Part shown: piece by piece, positions 51,779 to 63,400 of the stretch
Layout of the letters: each line of letters starts with the position of its first letter
Numbering within the stretch: the first letter of the stretch is position 1
Source: Tenacibaculum sp. MAR_2009_124
GTDB taxonomy: Bacteria > Bacteroidota > Bacteroidia > Flavobacteriales > Flavobacteriaceae
Assembly: GCF_900105455.1 (NCBI RefSeq)
Contig: NZ_FNSF01000008.1
Coordinates: 248,001 to 312,000, forward strand
DNA length: 64,000 nt
Reading direction: 5' to 3'
Program-made: the position numbers and the translations under genes
The notes under the pieces: model-generated
Database searches by the model: none
Seen by the model: only the letters and a program-made list of their open reading frames with translations
What the model was told of the DNA's origin: nothing

Positions 51779-52636
51779 ATGGCTTGGTTTAAACGTAAAG
51801 ACAAAGGAATACAAACTCCTACCGAAGAAAAAAAAGACACTCCTAAAGGGTTATGGTACAAAACCCCAAGTGGAAAAATAATAGATACTGATGAGTTAAA
51901 AAGCAACTTATACGTAAGTCCAGAAGATGGCTATCATGTACGTATAGGTAGTAAAGAATACTTTGAGTTGTTTTTCGACGACAATGAGTTTACTGAACTT
52001 GACGCTAAATTATCATCAAAAGATCCATTAAAATTTGAAGATACAGTAAAGTACCCTGACAGATTAAAAGCCGCTCAAAAGAAAACAGGATTAAAAGATG
52101 CTGTTAGAACTGCAGTGGGAAAATCTTTAGGAAAAGACTTGGTAATCGCTGCAATGGATTTCTCTTTTATTGGAGGATCTATGGGAAGTGTTGTTGGTGA
52201 AAAAATTGCTAGAGCAATTGATTATTCAATCAAACACGATATTCCTTTCTTAATGATTTCTAAATCTGGTGGGGCAAGAATGATGGAGGCTTCTTTATCA
52301 TTAATGCAATTAGTAAAAACTTCAGCAAAACTTGCTCAATTAGCAGATGCAAATGTGCCTTACATTTCATTATGTACGGATCCAACCACAGGAGGAACAA
52401 CTGCTTCATTTGCCATGCTAGGTGACATTAATATTGCTGAACCAAATGCATTAATTGGTTTCGCTGGACCTCGTGTAGTAAAAGACACTACTGGAAAAGA
52501 CCTTCCTGAAGGCTTCCAACGTTCTGAATTTTTATTAGAACATGGTTTTTTAGATGCTATCTACGAAAGAAAGAATTTAAAGAAACAAATAAATCTGTAC
52601 ATTGATTTAATTCAGAATCAACCTGTCAGAGCATAA
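51779..52636 (+). CDS. accD: acetyl-CoA carboxylase carboxyltransferase subunit beta
   Basis: 285 residues. Transfers carboxyl from biotin carboxyl carrier to acetyl-CoA, the first step of fatty-acid synthesis. The crotonase-like core is clear: DFSFIGGSMGSVVGEKI, SKSGGARMMEASLSLMQL, DPTTGGTTASFAMLGD and GFAGPRVV. The N-terminal zinc ribbon of the E. coli protein (four Cys) is not conserved: the matching region reads GLWYKTPSGKIIDTDEL...VSPEDGYH, with no cysteines. This form is, as I recall, usual in Flavobacteriia. Confidence 0.96.
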   Translation: MAWFKRKDKGIQTPTEEKKDTPKGLWYKTPSGKIIDTDELKSNLYVSPEDGYHVRIGSKEYFELFFDDNEFTELDAKLSSKDPLKFEDTVKYPDRLKAAQKKTGLKDAVRTAVGKSLGKDLVIAAMDFSFIGGSMGSVVGEKIARAIDYSIKHDIPFLMISKSGGARMMEASLSLMQLVKTSAKLAQLADANVPYISLCTDPTTGGTTASFAMLGDINIAEPNALIGFAGPRVVKDTTGKDLPEGFQRSEFLLEHGFLDAIYERKNLKKQINLYIDLIQNQPVRA

Positions 52637-52637
52637 A

Positions 52638-52672
52638 ACAAAAGCCAGCTTTCGCTGGCTTTCTTTTTTCCC
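52638..52672 (+). terminator. terminator of accD
   Basis: AAAGCCAGC-TTTC-GCTGGCTTT hairpin followed by a T-run. Confidence 0.85.
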
Positions 52673-52930
52673 CTAAAAAATTAAATCGTTACCCGTATCT
52701 TCACAGAGTAACGGCGAAAAGTTAGTGATTTTTTCTTAATCTTACTAAAATTAGCCTATAATTAATTATTCTTTAAAGTTTTGAAAAGCAAAACCTTAAC
52801 AAGATTGCTGTACCTAACACTCATTGTTTTGCTTAAAAAATTACCGTTTATTTATTAAACAATCCATTTATTTCTTAATAGTTTATTTAAGGCTGATATA
52901 TGTTTAAAATTATTCAAAACAACAATTTTA

Positions 52931-53959
52931 TCACATATCACGAAATGTTTTTTCCCAATTCCATGAAGTTTCAATCATATTTTCGAGACTTAATGTAGCT
53001 TCCCAGCCTAGATTATTTTTTGCTTTTTCCGCTGACGCAAATAAAGCTTGTACATCTCCTGCTCTTCTCTTTGTAATTCTATAGTTTATTTTTTCTTTCG
53101 TTACCTTTTCAAAAGTATTTATAATGTCCATCACTGTAACTCCTTTTCCCGTTCCTAAATTATATACATCATAATTCTCCTTCATGTTTCCTGACAACAA
53201 TCTTTCCAAAGCTTTTACATGAGCTTTTGCCAAATCAACTACATGAACATAATCTCTAATAGGCGTTCCATCTTTAGTGTTATAATCGTTACCAAACACC
53301 TGTAATTCCTTTAAAACTCCTGCTGCACATTGAGTTACATACGGTAATAAATTATTAGGTATTCCATTTGGTAATTCGCCTATAAGTCCGGATTCATGTG
53401 CTCCAATTGGATTAAAGTATCTGAGTGAAATTGTTTTAAATTCGGGGTATGCCTTACTAAAATCTTCTAAAATTTCCTCTGCTATTTTCTTACTATTTCC
53501 ATAGGGCGAAAAAGCTCTTTTCGTTTGAAAACTCTCCGTAATTGGTAACCTATTTGGATTACCGTAAACAGTAGCGGAAGAAGAAAATATAAAGTTCTTA
53601 ATTCCATACTTCTTTTGAGCTTCAATAGAGTTTATGAGCGTATATAAATTATTTTTATAATACAAAATAGGTTTTTCAACAGATTCTCCTACTGCTTTGA
53701 ACGCGGCAAAGTTGATAATTGAATGCGCATCAGAATGCTTGTAATAAGCCCTATCTGCTTCAATCGGGTTCGATAAATCCACTTTTTCAAAAGCTGGTTT
53801 AACTCCTGCTATTTGATAAATTCTATCCATTATAAACTCTTTCGAGTTCGATAAATCGTCAAAAATTACCACATCAAATTTATTCTTAATTAGCTCAACG
53901 CTTGTATGAGAACCAATATACCCGCAACCTCCTGTAATAATAACTTTGCCTCTACTCAT
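52931..53959 (-). CDS. galE: UDP-glucose 4-epimerase
   Basis: 342 residues of the extended short-chain dehydrogenase family. The NAD motif GGCGYIGSHT is at the N-terminus, with FSSSATVYG (Ser) and YGNSKK (YxxxK catalytic pair) and GTGKGVTVMDII. Interconverts UDP-galactose and UDP-glucose and closes the Leloir cycle. It is the last gene of the minus-strand galactose unit, 33 bases after galT. Confidence 0.96.
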   Translation of the reverse strand: MSRGKVIITGGCGYIGSHTSVELIKNKFDVVIFDDLSNSKEFIMDRIYQIAGVKPAFEKVDLSNPIEADRAYYKHSDAHSIINFAAFKAVGESVEKPILYYKNNLYTLINSIEAQKKYGIKNFIFSSSATVYGNPNRLPITESFQTKRAFSPYGNSKKIAEEILEDFSKAYPEFKTISLRYFNPIGAHESGLIGELPNGIPNNLLPYVTQCAAGVLKELQVFGNDYNTKDGTPIRDYVHVVDLAKAHVKALERLLSGNMKENYDVYNLGTGKGVTVMDIINTFEKVTKEKINYRITKRRAGDVQALFASAEKAKNNLGWEATLSLENMIETSWNWEKTFRDM

Positions 53960-53992
53960 AAATTTATGTTTTACTTGTTTTAATCATCCTAT

Positions 53993-55006
53993 TTAAATTA
54001 GTCTTTTTAATCTTTCAACTGCCAATTCTGGTGTAATATCTCTTTGAGGGCTACCAAACATCTCATACCCTACCATGAATTTTTTCACCGACGAACTTCT
54101 CAACAATGGTGGATAAAAACTCATATGAAAGTGCCAATGTAAGTTATCTTCTTTGCTAGTTGGTGCCTGATGTATTCCTGCCGAGTAAGGAAATGAGCAA
54201 TCAAACACTCTGTCATAGGCACTCGTAATCTTTGAAATTGCGTCCGCAAATAAAAATTCTTGTTTTGAATTTAACAAATCAATACTTTGCAAATGGTTTT
54301 TAGGAGCTATCATGGTTTCATATGGCCATATCGCCCAAAAGGGAACAAACACTAAAAATTCATCGTTTTCATAAACTATTCTTTCTCCAAGAGAAGTCTC
54401 CTGATCGAGATAATCAAGTAACAAAGACCTTCCATTAGATTGAAAATACTCTTTTTGAGACGTATCTTTTTTTATCACCTCATTAGGCAAAGTTGATTGA
54501 CTCCATATTTGACCATGAGGATGAGGATTACTGCACCCCATAACGGCTCCTTTATTTTCAAAAATTTGAACATAGTTAACGAATTCCTTCGCTCCCAATT
54601 CTTGGTATTCTTTCTTCCATGCTTCAACAACATATAGAATCTCATTTGCGGTCATTTCCGCCAAGCTTTTCGAATGGTCAGGACTAAAACAAATAACTTT
54701 GCAAATTCCTTTTTCCGTTTCTGCACGCAACAAACCATTATTTATACAGCCATCTTCAACATTTTCTTGTAGTGCCGCAAAATCATTATTGAAAATAAAA
54801 ACTTGGTCATAATTAGGGTTTACTTCCCCATTTGCTCTAGTATTCCCTGCACACAAGTAACAATTAGGATCATGCTTAAATCTTTTCTCTTTTACAACCT
54901 CTTCTTCTTGTCCCTGCCAAGGTCTTTTTGACCTATGTGGGGAAACCAAAACCCACTCTCCTGTGAGTATGTTGTACCTTTTATGTGAATATTCTTGAAA
55001 ATTCAT
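53993..55006 (-). CDS. galT: galactose-1-phosphate uridylyltransferase
   Basis: 337 residues. Transfers UMP from UDP-glucose to galactose-1-phosphate. The catalytic HPHGQIW motif follows CSNP, and a CYLCAG zinc motif and the second histidine cluster (HWHFHMSFYPPLLRS) are present. It starts 2 bases after galK ends. Leloir enzyme, cytoplasmic. Confidence 0.96.
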   Translation of the reverse strand: MNFQEYSHKRYNILTGEWVLVSPHRSKRPWQGQEEEVVKEKRFKHDPNCYLCAGNTRANGEVNPNYDQVFIFNNDFAALQENVEDGCINNGLLRAETEKGICKVICFSPDHSKSLAEMTANEILYVVEAWKKEYQELGAKEFVNYVQIFENKGAVMGCSNPHPHGQIWSQSTLPNEVIKKDTSQKEYFQSNGRSLLLDYLDQETSLGERIVYENDEFLVFVPFWAIWPYETMIAPKNHLQSIDLLNSKQEFLFADAISKITSAYDRVFDCSFPYSAGIHQAPTSKEDNLHWHFHMSFYPPLLRSSSVKKFMVGYEMFGSPQRDITPELAVERLKRLI

Positions 55007-55008
55007 AC

Positions 55009-56160
55009 TTAATTTTTAATAACACGGGTTCCTGCAGAAAGCTCTACCGAAATAGGCGTACATTCAAACCCAAATTTTTCTTGAAATGAACTACATGTTA
55101 GTTCTATAAACTGTTCTACAAACTCTTTTTCTACCAAATTAATGGTACAACCTCCAAATCCTCCTCCCATCATTCGAGCCCCTACAACCCTTTTCGAATT
55201 TCTAGCGAAATCAACTAAAAAATCTAATTCTTCACAACTTACTTTATACTGTTTGGACAATCCATTATGAGTTTCATAAAGCAGCATTCCCAATTGTTTA
55301 ATATTCTTATTTTCTATAGCTTTTGCTGCCAGCATTGCTCTTTCTATTTCCTCAATAACATAAAGAACCATCTTATACTCTTCATTAGAGAACTCATGTT
55401 TTCTTTGCCATAATTCTTTTTTTTTAAGATCTCGTAGACTGTTTTTTTGAAACATCTTTGCGGTTCTTTCACAAAGTTCTCTCCTTTGATTATAAGTACT
55501 TTCAGAAAGATTATGTTGGACATTAGAATTGATAAGTACTAATTCATAGTTTTCTAGATTTACTGGGTAGGTTTTATATTCTAACGTCCGACAGTCTAGT
55601 AATAAAAAATGATCTTTTTCTCCATACATACTTGCAAATTGATCCATAATCCCGCATTTAACTCCTACATAATCATGTTCTGCCTTTTGGGAGATTAAAA
55701 TCATTTCTTTTTTGGTTAATTGTAAGCCGAACAATTCATTTAATCCAAACACTATGGCATTTTCTAATGCAGCAGAAGATGACAATCCCGCCCCCGCGGG
55801 AACATTTCCGCTAAAAGCGACATTCACATTATCTAACACCTTTCCTTTTTTTTGTAATTCTTTAATAACCCCTATTAAATAATTACGCCACCCTCCTCCA
55901 TCAATTACATGTATTTTATCAATTTCAAATTGAAAAGATTCTTCAAAATCACTGGCTATTACCGTAGATTTTTCTCCATTCGCCTTTTGTATTGCAAGCG
56001 CAATTCCTCTATCTATTGCTGCCGGAAATACAAAACCATCATTATAATCTACGTGCTCGCCAATTAAGTTTATTCTACCAGAAGAAAAGACCATTATTGG
56101 CTCTTGAGAAAACTCAGACACAAAACTATTTTTAATTTTATTGATTAAAGCTTGTTCCAT
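55009..56160 (-). CDS. galK: galactokinase
   Basis: 383 residues of the GHMP kinase superfamily. The galactokinase signature GRINLIGEHVDYNDG is at about 29-43, the ATP-binding PAGAGLSSSAALE near 120, and GARMMGGGFGGCTI near the C-terminus. Phosphorylates galactose at C1. Tightly spaced between the symporter and galT. Confidence 0.97.
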   Translation of the reverse strand: MEQALINKIKNSFVSEFSQEPIMVFSSGRINLIGEHVDYNDGFVFPAAIDRGIALAIQKANGEKSTVIASDFEESFQFEIDKIHVIDGGGWRNYLIGVIKELQKKGKVLDNVNVAFSGNVPAGAGLSSSAALENAIVFGLNELFGLQLTKKEMILISQKAEHDYVGVKCGIMDQFASMYGEKDHFLLLDCRTLEYKTYPVNLENYELVLINSNVQHNLSESTYNQRRELCERTAKMFQKNSLRDLKKKELWQRKHEFSNEEYKMVLYVIEEIERAMLAAKAIENKNIKQLGMLLYETHNGLSKQYKVSCEELDFLVDFARNSKRVVGARMMGGGFGGCTINLVEKEFVEQFIELTCSSFQEKFGFECTPISVELSAGTRVIKN

Positions 56161-56174
56161 TTTTATTGATTTAA

Positions 56175-57823
56175 TTACCAGAATAGAGCATATAATGCCG
56201 TTAATATTAACATGATGGCAAATGCTCCAATATTAAAAATTGGTGATGTTTTGAAAAGTTCCTTTGTAATTTCTATTCCCTTTTCATCGTTTCTTCCTTT
56301 ATGCTGTATACAACTTGAAATTATAATAATCAGCATTGTTAACAAAAGCGTATACCCCATTTGGTCCATAAAGGGAATCTCTATAAATAACCCCGACTTT
56401 GACCATCCCTTAGGAGCTACTTTAAAATACATTGCAATAGGTATTGATAAAACGACTCCAATAATTGCAGATTTATTTGTTGTTTTTTTCCAAAATAATC
56501 CTAGAAGAAATACTGCCAAAATACCTGGACTAACCACACCGGTATATTCTTGAATGAATTGAAATGCCTGATCTAAACTTCCTAATAAAGGTGCCATGAT
56601 ACATGCAATAATTAAAGCTACCGTAGCAGAAATCCTCCCCATATTTACTGTTTGTTTATCAGTAGCTGTTTTGTTTATATACTCCTTGTAAATATCCATT
56701 GTAAATATGGTAGAAGTAGAGTTAAGCATCGATGCCAAAGAACTTACTATTGCGGCCGTAAGTGCAGCAAAAGCAACTCCTTTTAGTCCTACAGGTAAAA
56801 ATTGTAACAACCAAGGGTATGTTTTATCTGCCAATTGTAATGAAGGAATGTTCTGCTGTGCTACATCCCCAAATTCTTCATTATTTCAGGATCATTAATC
56901 ATGACAAACGCTGCTATCCCCGGTAGCACCACTATTAACGGAATCAACAGCTTTAAAAAAGCAGCAAATAAAATTCCTTTTTGAGCTTCTTTAAGTGATT
57001 TAGCTGCCAAAGTTCTTTGGATAATATACTGATTAAAACCCCAGTAATATAAATTCGCTACCCACATACCACCTACTAATACGGCAATACCAGGTAAATT
57101 TTTATACTCTGGGTTGGATTTATCTAAAATCATTTCAAATCTTTCTGGCACTGCATTATAAACAGTTTTTAGCCCTGAAAAAAAGCCATCTCCGCCAGAC
57201 ACATAATCTAACGCTAAATAAGTAGTTACCAAACCTCCAAACACCAAAAAAACTACTTGAACAACATCCGTCCATGCAACAGCTGACAGTCCTCCATACA
57301 ATGAATAGGCCGCTGCGAAAAGAGACAATCCTATCACTCCATAAACAATAGGAACTCCCATGATTGTTTCTAAAGCCAACGCCCCTAAATAGAGTACTGA
57401 GGCGAGGTTAACGAAAACATATAAAGCTATCCAAAAAATCGCTAAAATTGTTTTTAAATTTGAAGAAAATCGCTTTTCCACAAATTCAGGAATAGTATAA
57501 ATATTCTTTTCAATAAAAATAGGCAAGAAGTATTTTCCAACAATAATTAAAGTAATTGCGGCCATCCATTCATAAGAGGCAATAGCCAAACCAGAGGCAA
57601 ACCCCGAGCCTGACATCCCTATAAACTGTTCTGCTGAAATGTTTGCGGCAATTAGTGAAGCTCCAATGGCCCACCATGGAAGTGATTTACTTGCTAAAAA
57701 ATAATCTTCAGCATTCTTCTGTTCGCCTTTTTTATCTCTTGAAACCCAGAGCCCAATACCCAAAATTATTATCGCATAAACAATAAAAATAACATAATCT
57801 AAAAATTGAAAACCTGCATTCAT
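56175..57823 (-). CDS. sodium/sugar symporter (SGLT family), frameshifted
   Basis: The frame from ATG 57823 encodes 320 residues and stops after EIMKNLGM. A second frame covers the rest to 56175 and can be read upstream as DVAQQNIPSLQLADKTYPWLLQF. Joining them at the G4 run (56867-56870, read as GGGG on the minus strand) with one extra G gives a continuous SGLT protein of about 549 residues. SGLT features include YAIIILGIGLWVSRDKKGE, ASLIAANISAEQFIGMSGSG and FAALTAAIVSSLASMLNSTSTIFTMDIY. It is probably the galactose importer. The break may be an assembly error, or less likely a -1 frameshift at T TTG GGG. Confidence 0.8.
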
Positions 57824-58896
57824 TCTTGTAATGGTTTTATTTGATTATTAACTAAAAATTGATAAACGGTTGTAGAAGTGTACTTTTTACTTGCTTTTAA
57901 TACTGGGCTTGGAAATTCCTTTTCATTTGGTGCATTTGGAAACTGTTGTGTTTCTATACACAATCCTGCATATTTTTGGTAGGCTTTTTGAGATTTCCCT
58001 ACTAAAGTTCCATCTAAAAAATTCCCTGTATACAACTGAACACCAGGCTCAGTTGTGTAAACATTTAGTATTCTACCACTAGATTTATCCTCAACAGTAG
58101 CGGTGTAATTAAGATGATTATTGAGTTCTTTTTTTAGAACATAACAATGGTCAAGACCATTTGCTAAAGTAATTTGTGAGAATTCAGATCTCAAAACATC
58201 TTTCAGTTCTGTCGAATCCCTAAGGTCCAATGGTAAGCTGTCCACTTCTTGAATTTCATTTGGAATACAACTTTCATTAATTGATAAATAATGATTGGCA
58301 TTTATCTTAACAAAGTGATCTTCAATTGTACCGTTTCCTTCTCCTTTTAAATTGAAATAAGCATGATTGGTTAAGCTTATAATCGTGTCTTTATCAGATT
58401 TAGCTTCATATGTTATAATGAACTCATTATTTTCTGTTAATTCATAAAATACCTCAACTTTAGTAGTACCAGGATACCCTGTTTCACTTTCTTTAAAAGT
58501 ATATTGAAAATTTAGTTTATTATGTGATACAGCACTTACTTCCCAAATAACATTATGATACCCATAACATCCTCCATGCAAATGGTTTCCTTTCTCATTT
58601 TTGTCTAATTGAATTTTCTTTCCATTAAGAATAAACCTTCCATTTTCAATTCTGTTGGCATATTGCCCAATAATACACCCAAAATACTGACCTGATTCAG
58701 TTAAGTAATCATCAAGCTTATCAAATCCAAGAACAACATCTTCAATATGACCATTTTTATCCGGCACATTTAAAGTGAGTATCCGTAAGCCATAATTTGT
58801 GATCTTTATAGAAACATTGTTCTTATTTGCCAATGTAAAAAACCCGATTCCTTTTAATTCTTTAAAATCAGCCCCCTTATTTGCTGTTATATACAT
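57820..58896 (-). CDS. galM: aldose 1-epimerase (galactose mutarotase)
   Basis: 358 residues. Converts beta- to alpha-galactose for GalK. Typical motifs are present: NRIENGRFILNGK, HLHGGCYGYHNVIWEV (catalytic His), SLTNHAYFNLKG (second His), DHCYVLKK, and the Glu region LCIETQQFPNAPN. No signal peptide, so it acts in the cytoplasm. It overlaps the symporter start by 4 bases. Confidence 0.94.
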   Translation of the reverse strand: MYITANKGADFKELKGIGFFTLANKNNVSIKITNYGLRILTLNVPDKNGHIEDVVLGFDKLDDYLTESGQYFGCIIGQYANRIENGRFILNGKKIQLDKNEKGNHLHGGCYGYHNVIWEVSAVSHNKLNFQYTFKESETGYPGTTKVEVFYELTENNEFIITYEAKSDKDTIISLTNHAYFNLKGEGNGTIEDHFVKINANHYLSINESCIPNEIQEVDSLPLDLRDSTELKDVLRSEFSQITLANGLDHCYVLKKELNNHLNYTATVEDKSSGRILNVYTTEPGVQLYTGNFLDGTLVGKSQKAYQKYAGLCIETQQFPNAPNEKEFPSPVLKASKKYTSTTVYQFLVNNQIKPLQE

Positions 58897-58909
58897 CCCC
58901 CTTTTGATC

Positions 58910-60442
58910 TTAATTTATATTCACTATACTGTCTATCTTTTCTTCCAACTCCCTCACTAACACCACATTCTCTTTTGCTATATTTTTCCTTTCTTCAATA
59001 TCTTTTGATAAATCATAAAGTTGAATTTCTTCAACGAGTCCAGTTTCAACTTTTTTATTTTTTAGCCATTTTGGTAAATTTTTAGTGGTAATAGGCTTTA
59101 TATATTTATAATTGCCTTCTCGAATTGACAAAGTAAAAGATTCTTCTAAAAGTACCTCTCGAGCCTTCTCACTTGAATTCATTAATGAGCTCATGATATC
59201 ATAACTATCAACTGCTTCATTTTTTTTTAGTTTTACACCTAAAAAACTAGCGAAAGAAGCATAAAAATCTATCTGAGATACCAAAGCATTACTCTCTCCC
59301 GATTTTACTTTAGAAGGCCAGTAGACAATCATTGGAACCCTAGTTCCAGCTTCATAAGCACTATATTTCGCTCCTCTAAAAGGGCCAGTAGGTCTGTGGC
59401 TTCCAAGTTTTTCTTCTGCTAAATCTTCATAACCATCATCTAAAATAGGTCCGTTATCACTTGTAAAAATTATCATCGTATTCTGATCTATTCCTAATTT
59501 CTCCAGCTCATTTACAATAGCACCCGTCATCCAATCCATTTGAGCAATAGCATCACCTCTTGGTCCCATTGTTGATTTTCCTGAAAACCTACTATTTGGT
59601 AATCTTGGGACATGAATATCATGAAATGAAAAGAATAAGAAAAACGGGTCGTCTTTATTTTTTCTGATGAAATCAATGGCCTTTCCTGTAAAAACATCGG
59701 GAAACTCTTCATCGATCCACATTGCTTTTCCCCCTCCTTTTTGATACCCTATACGACTAATTCCATTCGTAATTGCCTGACTATGCTGTCTATCTGCTTT
59801 TTGCCTTAGCATTTCTGGATTTTTAATCCCTGTTGGTTCTCCTACATATGCCTCTTTATAATTCACCGCTAATGGATCTGAATTATCCAAACCAACGACT
59901 CCATGATTTTCTAAATACACTGTTGGAGTTCTATCCCCCGTTGCTGGTAATAAAAAACTATAATCAAAACCTATTTCTAAGGGTCCTGGTTTTACTTCAG
60001 TATTCCAATCCACAAAACCATTCCCTAACCCCAAATGCCATTTCCCAACAACAGCAGTCCTATATCCTGCTTTTTTAAGCATTTTAGGTAATGTTGGCAC
60101 TGAAGGATTAATAATTAAAGGTGCATCACCAGGTAAAATAGCTGCTTGATTTCTAAAAGCATAATTTCCAGTTAAAAGTGAATATCTTGAGGGAGTACAA
60201 GTTGCCGCCGAGCTATGGGCGTCCGTATATTTAATTCCTCCCTTTGCCAATTTATCTACGTTTGGAGTTTCGACACCAACGGCTCCATAAGAACTTAAAT
60301 CGCCATACCCAAGATCATCTACATAGAAAACTACTATATTCGGTTTTTCTTTAATTTGAGCCTTTTTATTGTTTTGCTTATTTTTCGATGAATTACATGA
60401 AAAAGCCACTAATATGATTAGTGTCATAAAATATTTTCCCAT
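58910..60442 (-). CDS. S1-family (arylsulfatase-type) sulfatase, lipoprotein
   Basis: 510 residues with a lipobox (LVAFSC) at the signal end. The formylglycine motif is CTPSR (Cys82) in the sequence AATCTPSRYSLLTGNY; it needs maturation by a sulfatase-maturating enzyme not found here. Metal ligands lie in FYVDDLGYGD and in TSDNGPILDDG. It sits in a galactose operon, so it may desulfate galactans such as carrageenan, porphyran or ulvan-type chains or desulfate released galactose units. The exact substrate is inference. 14 bases before galM. Confidence 0.9.
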   Translation of the reverse strand: MGKYFMTLIILVAFSCNSSKNKQNNKKAQIKEKPNIVVFYVDDLGYGDLSSYGAVGVETPNVDKLAKGGIKYTDAHSSAATCTPSRYSLLTGNYAFRNQAAILPGDAPLIINPSVPTLPKMLKKAGYRTAVVGKWHLGLGNGFVDWNTEVKPGPLEIGFDYSFLLPATGDRTPTVYLENHGVVGLDNSDPLAVNYKEAYVGEPTGIKNPEMLRQKADRQHSQAITNGISRIGYQKGGGKAMWIDEEFPDVFTGKAIDFIRKNKDDPFFLFFSFHDIHVPRLPNSRFSGKSTMGPRGDAIAQMDWMTGAIVNELEKLGIDQNTMIIFTSDNGPILDDGYEDLAEEKLGSHRPTGPFRGAKYSAYEAGTRVPMIVYWPSKVKSGESNALVSQIDFYASFASFLGVKLKKNEAVDSYDIMSSLMNSSEKAREVLLEESFTLSIREGNYKYIKPITTKNLPKWLKNKKVETGLVEEIQLYDLSKDIEERKNIAKENVVLVRELEEKIDSIVNIN

Positions 60443-60476
60443 TTTTTATTGTTTTTGAATGAATGTTTTTGAACTC

Positions 60477-63400
60477 CTACCGTTTCATATTTTTTACCTG
60501 TTCTATGTATTTACTTGGGGTAACATTCTTTTCTTTTTTGAATAAAGTATTAAAGTGCGCGTAACTATTGATACCAATGGCATCCATTGCTTCTTGAACA
60601 CGATCGCATCCTCCATTAAACATAATGATTGCTTTTTCCATCCGAATTGAGTTCATAAAAGCCGTGGTGTTTAATCCTGTTAAAGATTTTAATTTTCTAT
60701 GCAATTGCATTCTACTTAACCCTAGTTCTTCCGATAGTTCTTTTACAGAAAAACTAGATTCAGGCATTTTTTCTTCAATTATTTTTATAGCATTGGTAAC
60801 AAATTTTTGATCAAAAGACACGTAGTGGTCTTTAATTTTACTTGTTGTTCCCTTTGCTAAATGCTTTCTAAAACTATTTCTAGTTTCAATGATATTGTCA
60901 ATTTTTTTTCGAAGTTGAGAGCTATTAAATGGTTTCGCTATGTAATCCCATGCCCCTGCTTCTAATCCTTCATTATAAAACTCAGCACCTGTTTTAGCCG
61001 TTAGCATTAATACTGGGATATGGGATATTAATTTATTTTTCTTAATCTCTTTGCACATTTCAATTCCATCTAATTCTGGCATCATAACATCAGTTACAAC
61101 TATATCTGGAATTTCATTTAAAGCGATTTCTATACCTTGCTTTCCATTTACAGCTTCAAAAACGATATAATCTTGCGTTAATATCTTGTGAAGATATTTT
61201 CTTAAATCGTAATCATCTTCAACCAATAACACCTTTTCTTTTCCGACATCTTCCTCTTCCTCCTCTTCTTTTGTACGCGGAATTTCTCCTGGACTGTAAT
61301 TGTAAGTTAAATTATCAGGAATATCTTCTTTTGTTAAAAACTCTTCTTCTGAAAAAACTTTTGAAGATACAGGCAACGAAATCATAAATTCAGTACCACC
61401 AATAGAGCTATCAAAAACGTTTATTGTTCCTCTATGCGCTTCAATTAACGTAACAACCAAATGCAATCCTATTCCAGAAGAAAATCTATCTTTCCCATGA
61501 AAATGTCTTTCGAAAATTTTCTTTTTATCTAATTGAGAAATACCTTTTCCATTATCTTTTATTAAAATAACTAAGTACTCCAATTCTTGTTTCCATGTAA
61601 GCTTTACTTCAACCTCTACAACACCTTTATTCGGAGTATATTTAAAAGCATTTGATAACAAATTATATAGTACTTTTTCGACTATATCTTTATCAAAATG
61701 GCAGAAATAACTCTCGGGAGCAATAATATTGAATTGAACACCTGAATTTTTAGCTTGCCAATCAAAAGATTTTGCGACACCTCGAACAAAAGAACTGATA
61801 TCATTTCTTGATACTTTTAAAATATTAACACCCGAATTAACTTTTCTAAAATCAAGAAGTTGATTTACTAAGTTCATCATTCGATTTGTATTTCTTGATA
61901 CAATATTGAAACAAAACTCCTTGTGTTCATCTGTAACTTTCCCTTCTATTAAATCGTTTAATGGACCTATAACTAATGATAATGGTGTTTTAAACTCATG
62001 AGCAACATCAGTAAAAAAAGTTAACTTCATTTCATTTATTTCTTTTTCTTGCTCGCTCTTAAACTGAGAAAGTTGCATTTGATTTCTAAGCTTTTGTTTA
62101 TTCATCCAGAAATAAATAAAAGTAATTAAGAGTCCTGAAAATGCAAGTAAGTATAAAAGGTAAGCCCACCAAGTTCTCCAAGGTGCTGGCTCAATATTAA
62201 TATTTAATGCTCTTATTTGGTTTGACCATTGACCATTAGAGTTGGTTGCCTCAACATGCAATTTATAACTACCACTTTCTAAATTCGAATAACTGGCATA
62301 TCTCTTATCATTATTAACAACTTGCCAAGTATCATCATAGTTATCCAATTTATATCGGTACTTATTTACGTTTACATTAGCGTAATTAGTACTGGTAAAT
62401 TCAATTGAAAAATCGTTTTGCTTATAACTGAAAGTAAGCTCATCCATTTTATTCAATCTCTTCTCTAATAATCTAGAACCTTTAAAATTTTGATTTACAC
62501 CTATTTTAGTATTGTTAACTATTAAATTTGTGAAAGCAATTTTCGATGGAAAAGGATTGTACTCCATTTCATAGGGTTTAATTGAGTTTATTCCTTCAAT
62601 ACTTCCAAAAAATAGTTCTCCTTTTTTATTTTTAGATACTGCTTCAGTAAATGTATTCGTCAACAACCCATCAAAATGATTAAATTTTTGGGTTTCTCCA
62701 TTAACAAGAGAATACTTGATAATTCCCTGAGAGTTAGTTAACCATAGATTCGAAGAATCATCGTTAATAATTCCCATTATTTTTTTGTTTTGAATTTCTG
62801 GAGAATCGACAAGCTTAAACTGATTTTCTTCTATTTTCTTATGTATTAAACCCGTACCTGTTCCGACAAATAATGATCCATCTTTTTCTTGGTAAAACGA
62901 CCATATTGAATTATTCGGAATATGATAGGAACCCGATATTTTTTCACTGTAATGTTCAGCAGAAATTATATTTCCGGAGTTGTCAAAATTTATTTTAAAA
63001 AGCCCACTTGCTATAGTTCCTACCCAAAGACATTTCTTAAAATAATCGGCCTTAAGTGAAAATACGCGAACATTTCGAAGTGTTCTTAAATTTTGGAATT
63101 GATCATGAACCCAATTGGTATATTTTTTACTTTTTATAATTAACCCTTTAAAACTTCCAAAAAACTGATTACCAAAAGCATCTTTACAAAAACTTGTAAT
63201 AAGTAGGTTATTATCCTTTTTTGCGTTAAAAATTGGAACTAAGTCGAACTCATCACTATCGTCACTGCGTTTTTTATACAAACCTTTTGTGGTTGCCAAA
63301 TGAATTTTACCATTAAGGGTATCGACACGAAGTGGCCTCGCATCCTTTTGAATACCTATGGGCTTATTAATTTTATCTTTAAAAGAATATGTGTAAAATC

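Noticed and set aside
56861..56880. Programmed -1 frameshift at T TTG GGG in the symporter
   Set aside because: Possible in principle, but SGLT genes are not known to use it, no downstream stimulatory structure was seen, and a missing G in a homopolymer is simpler.
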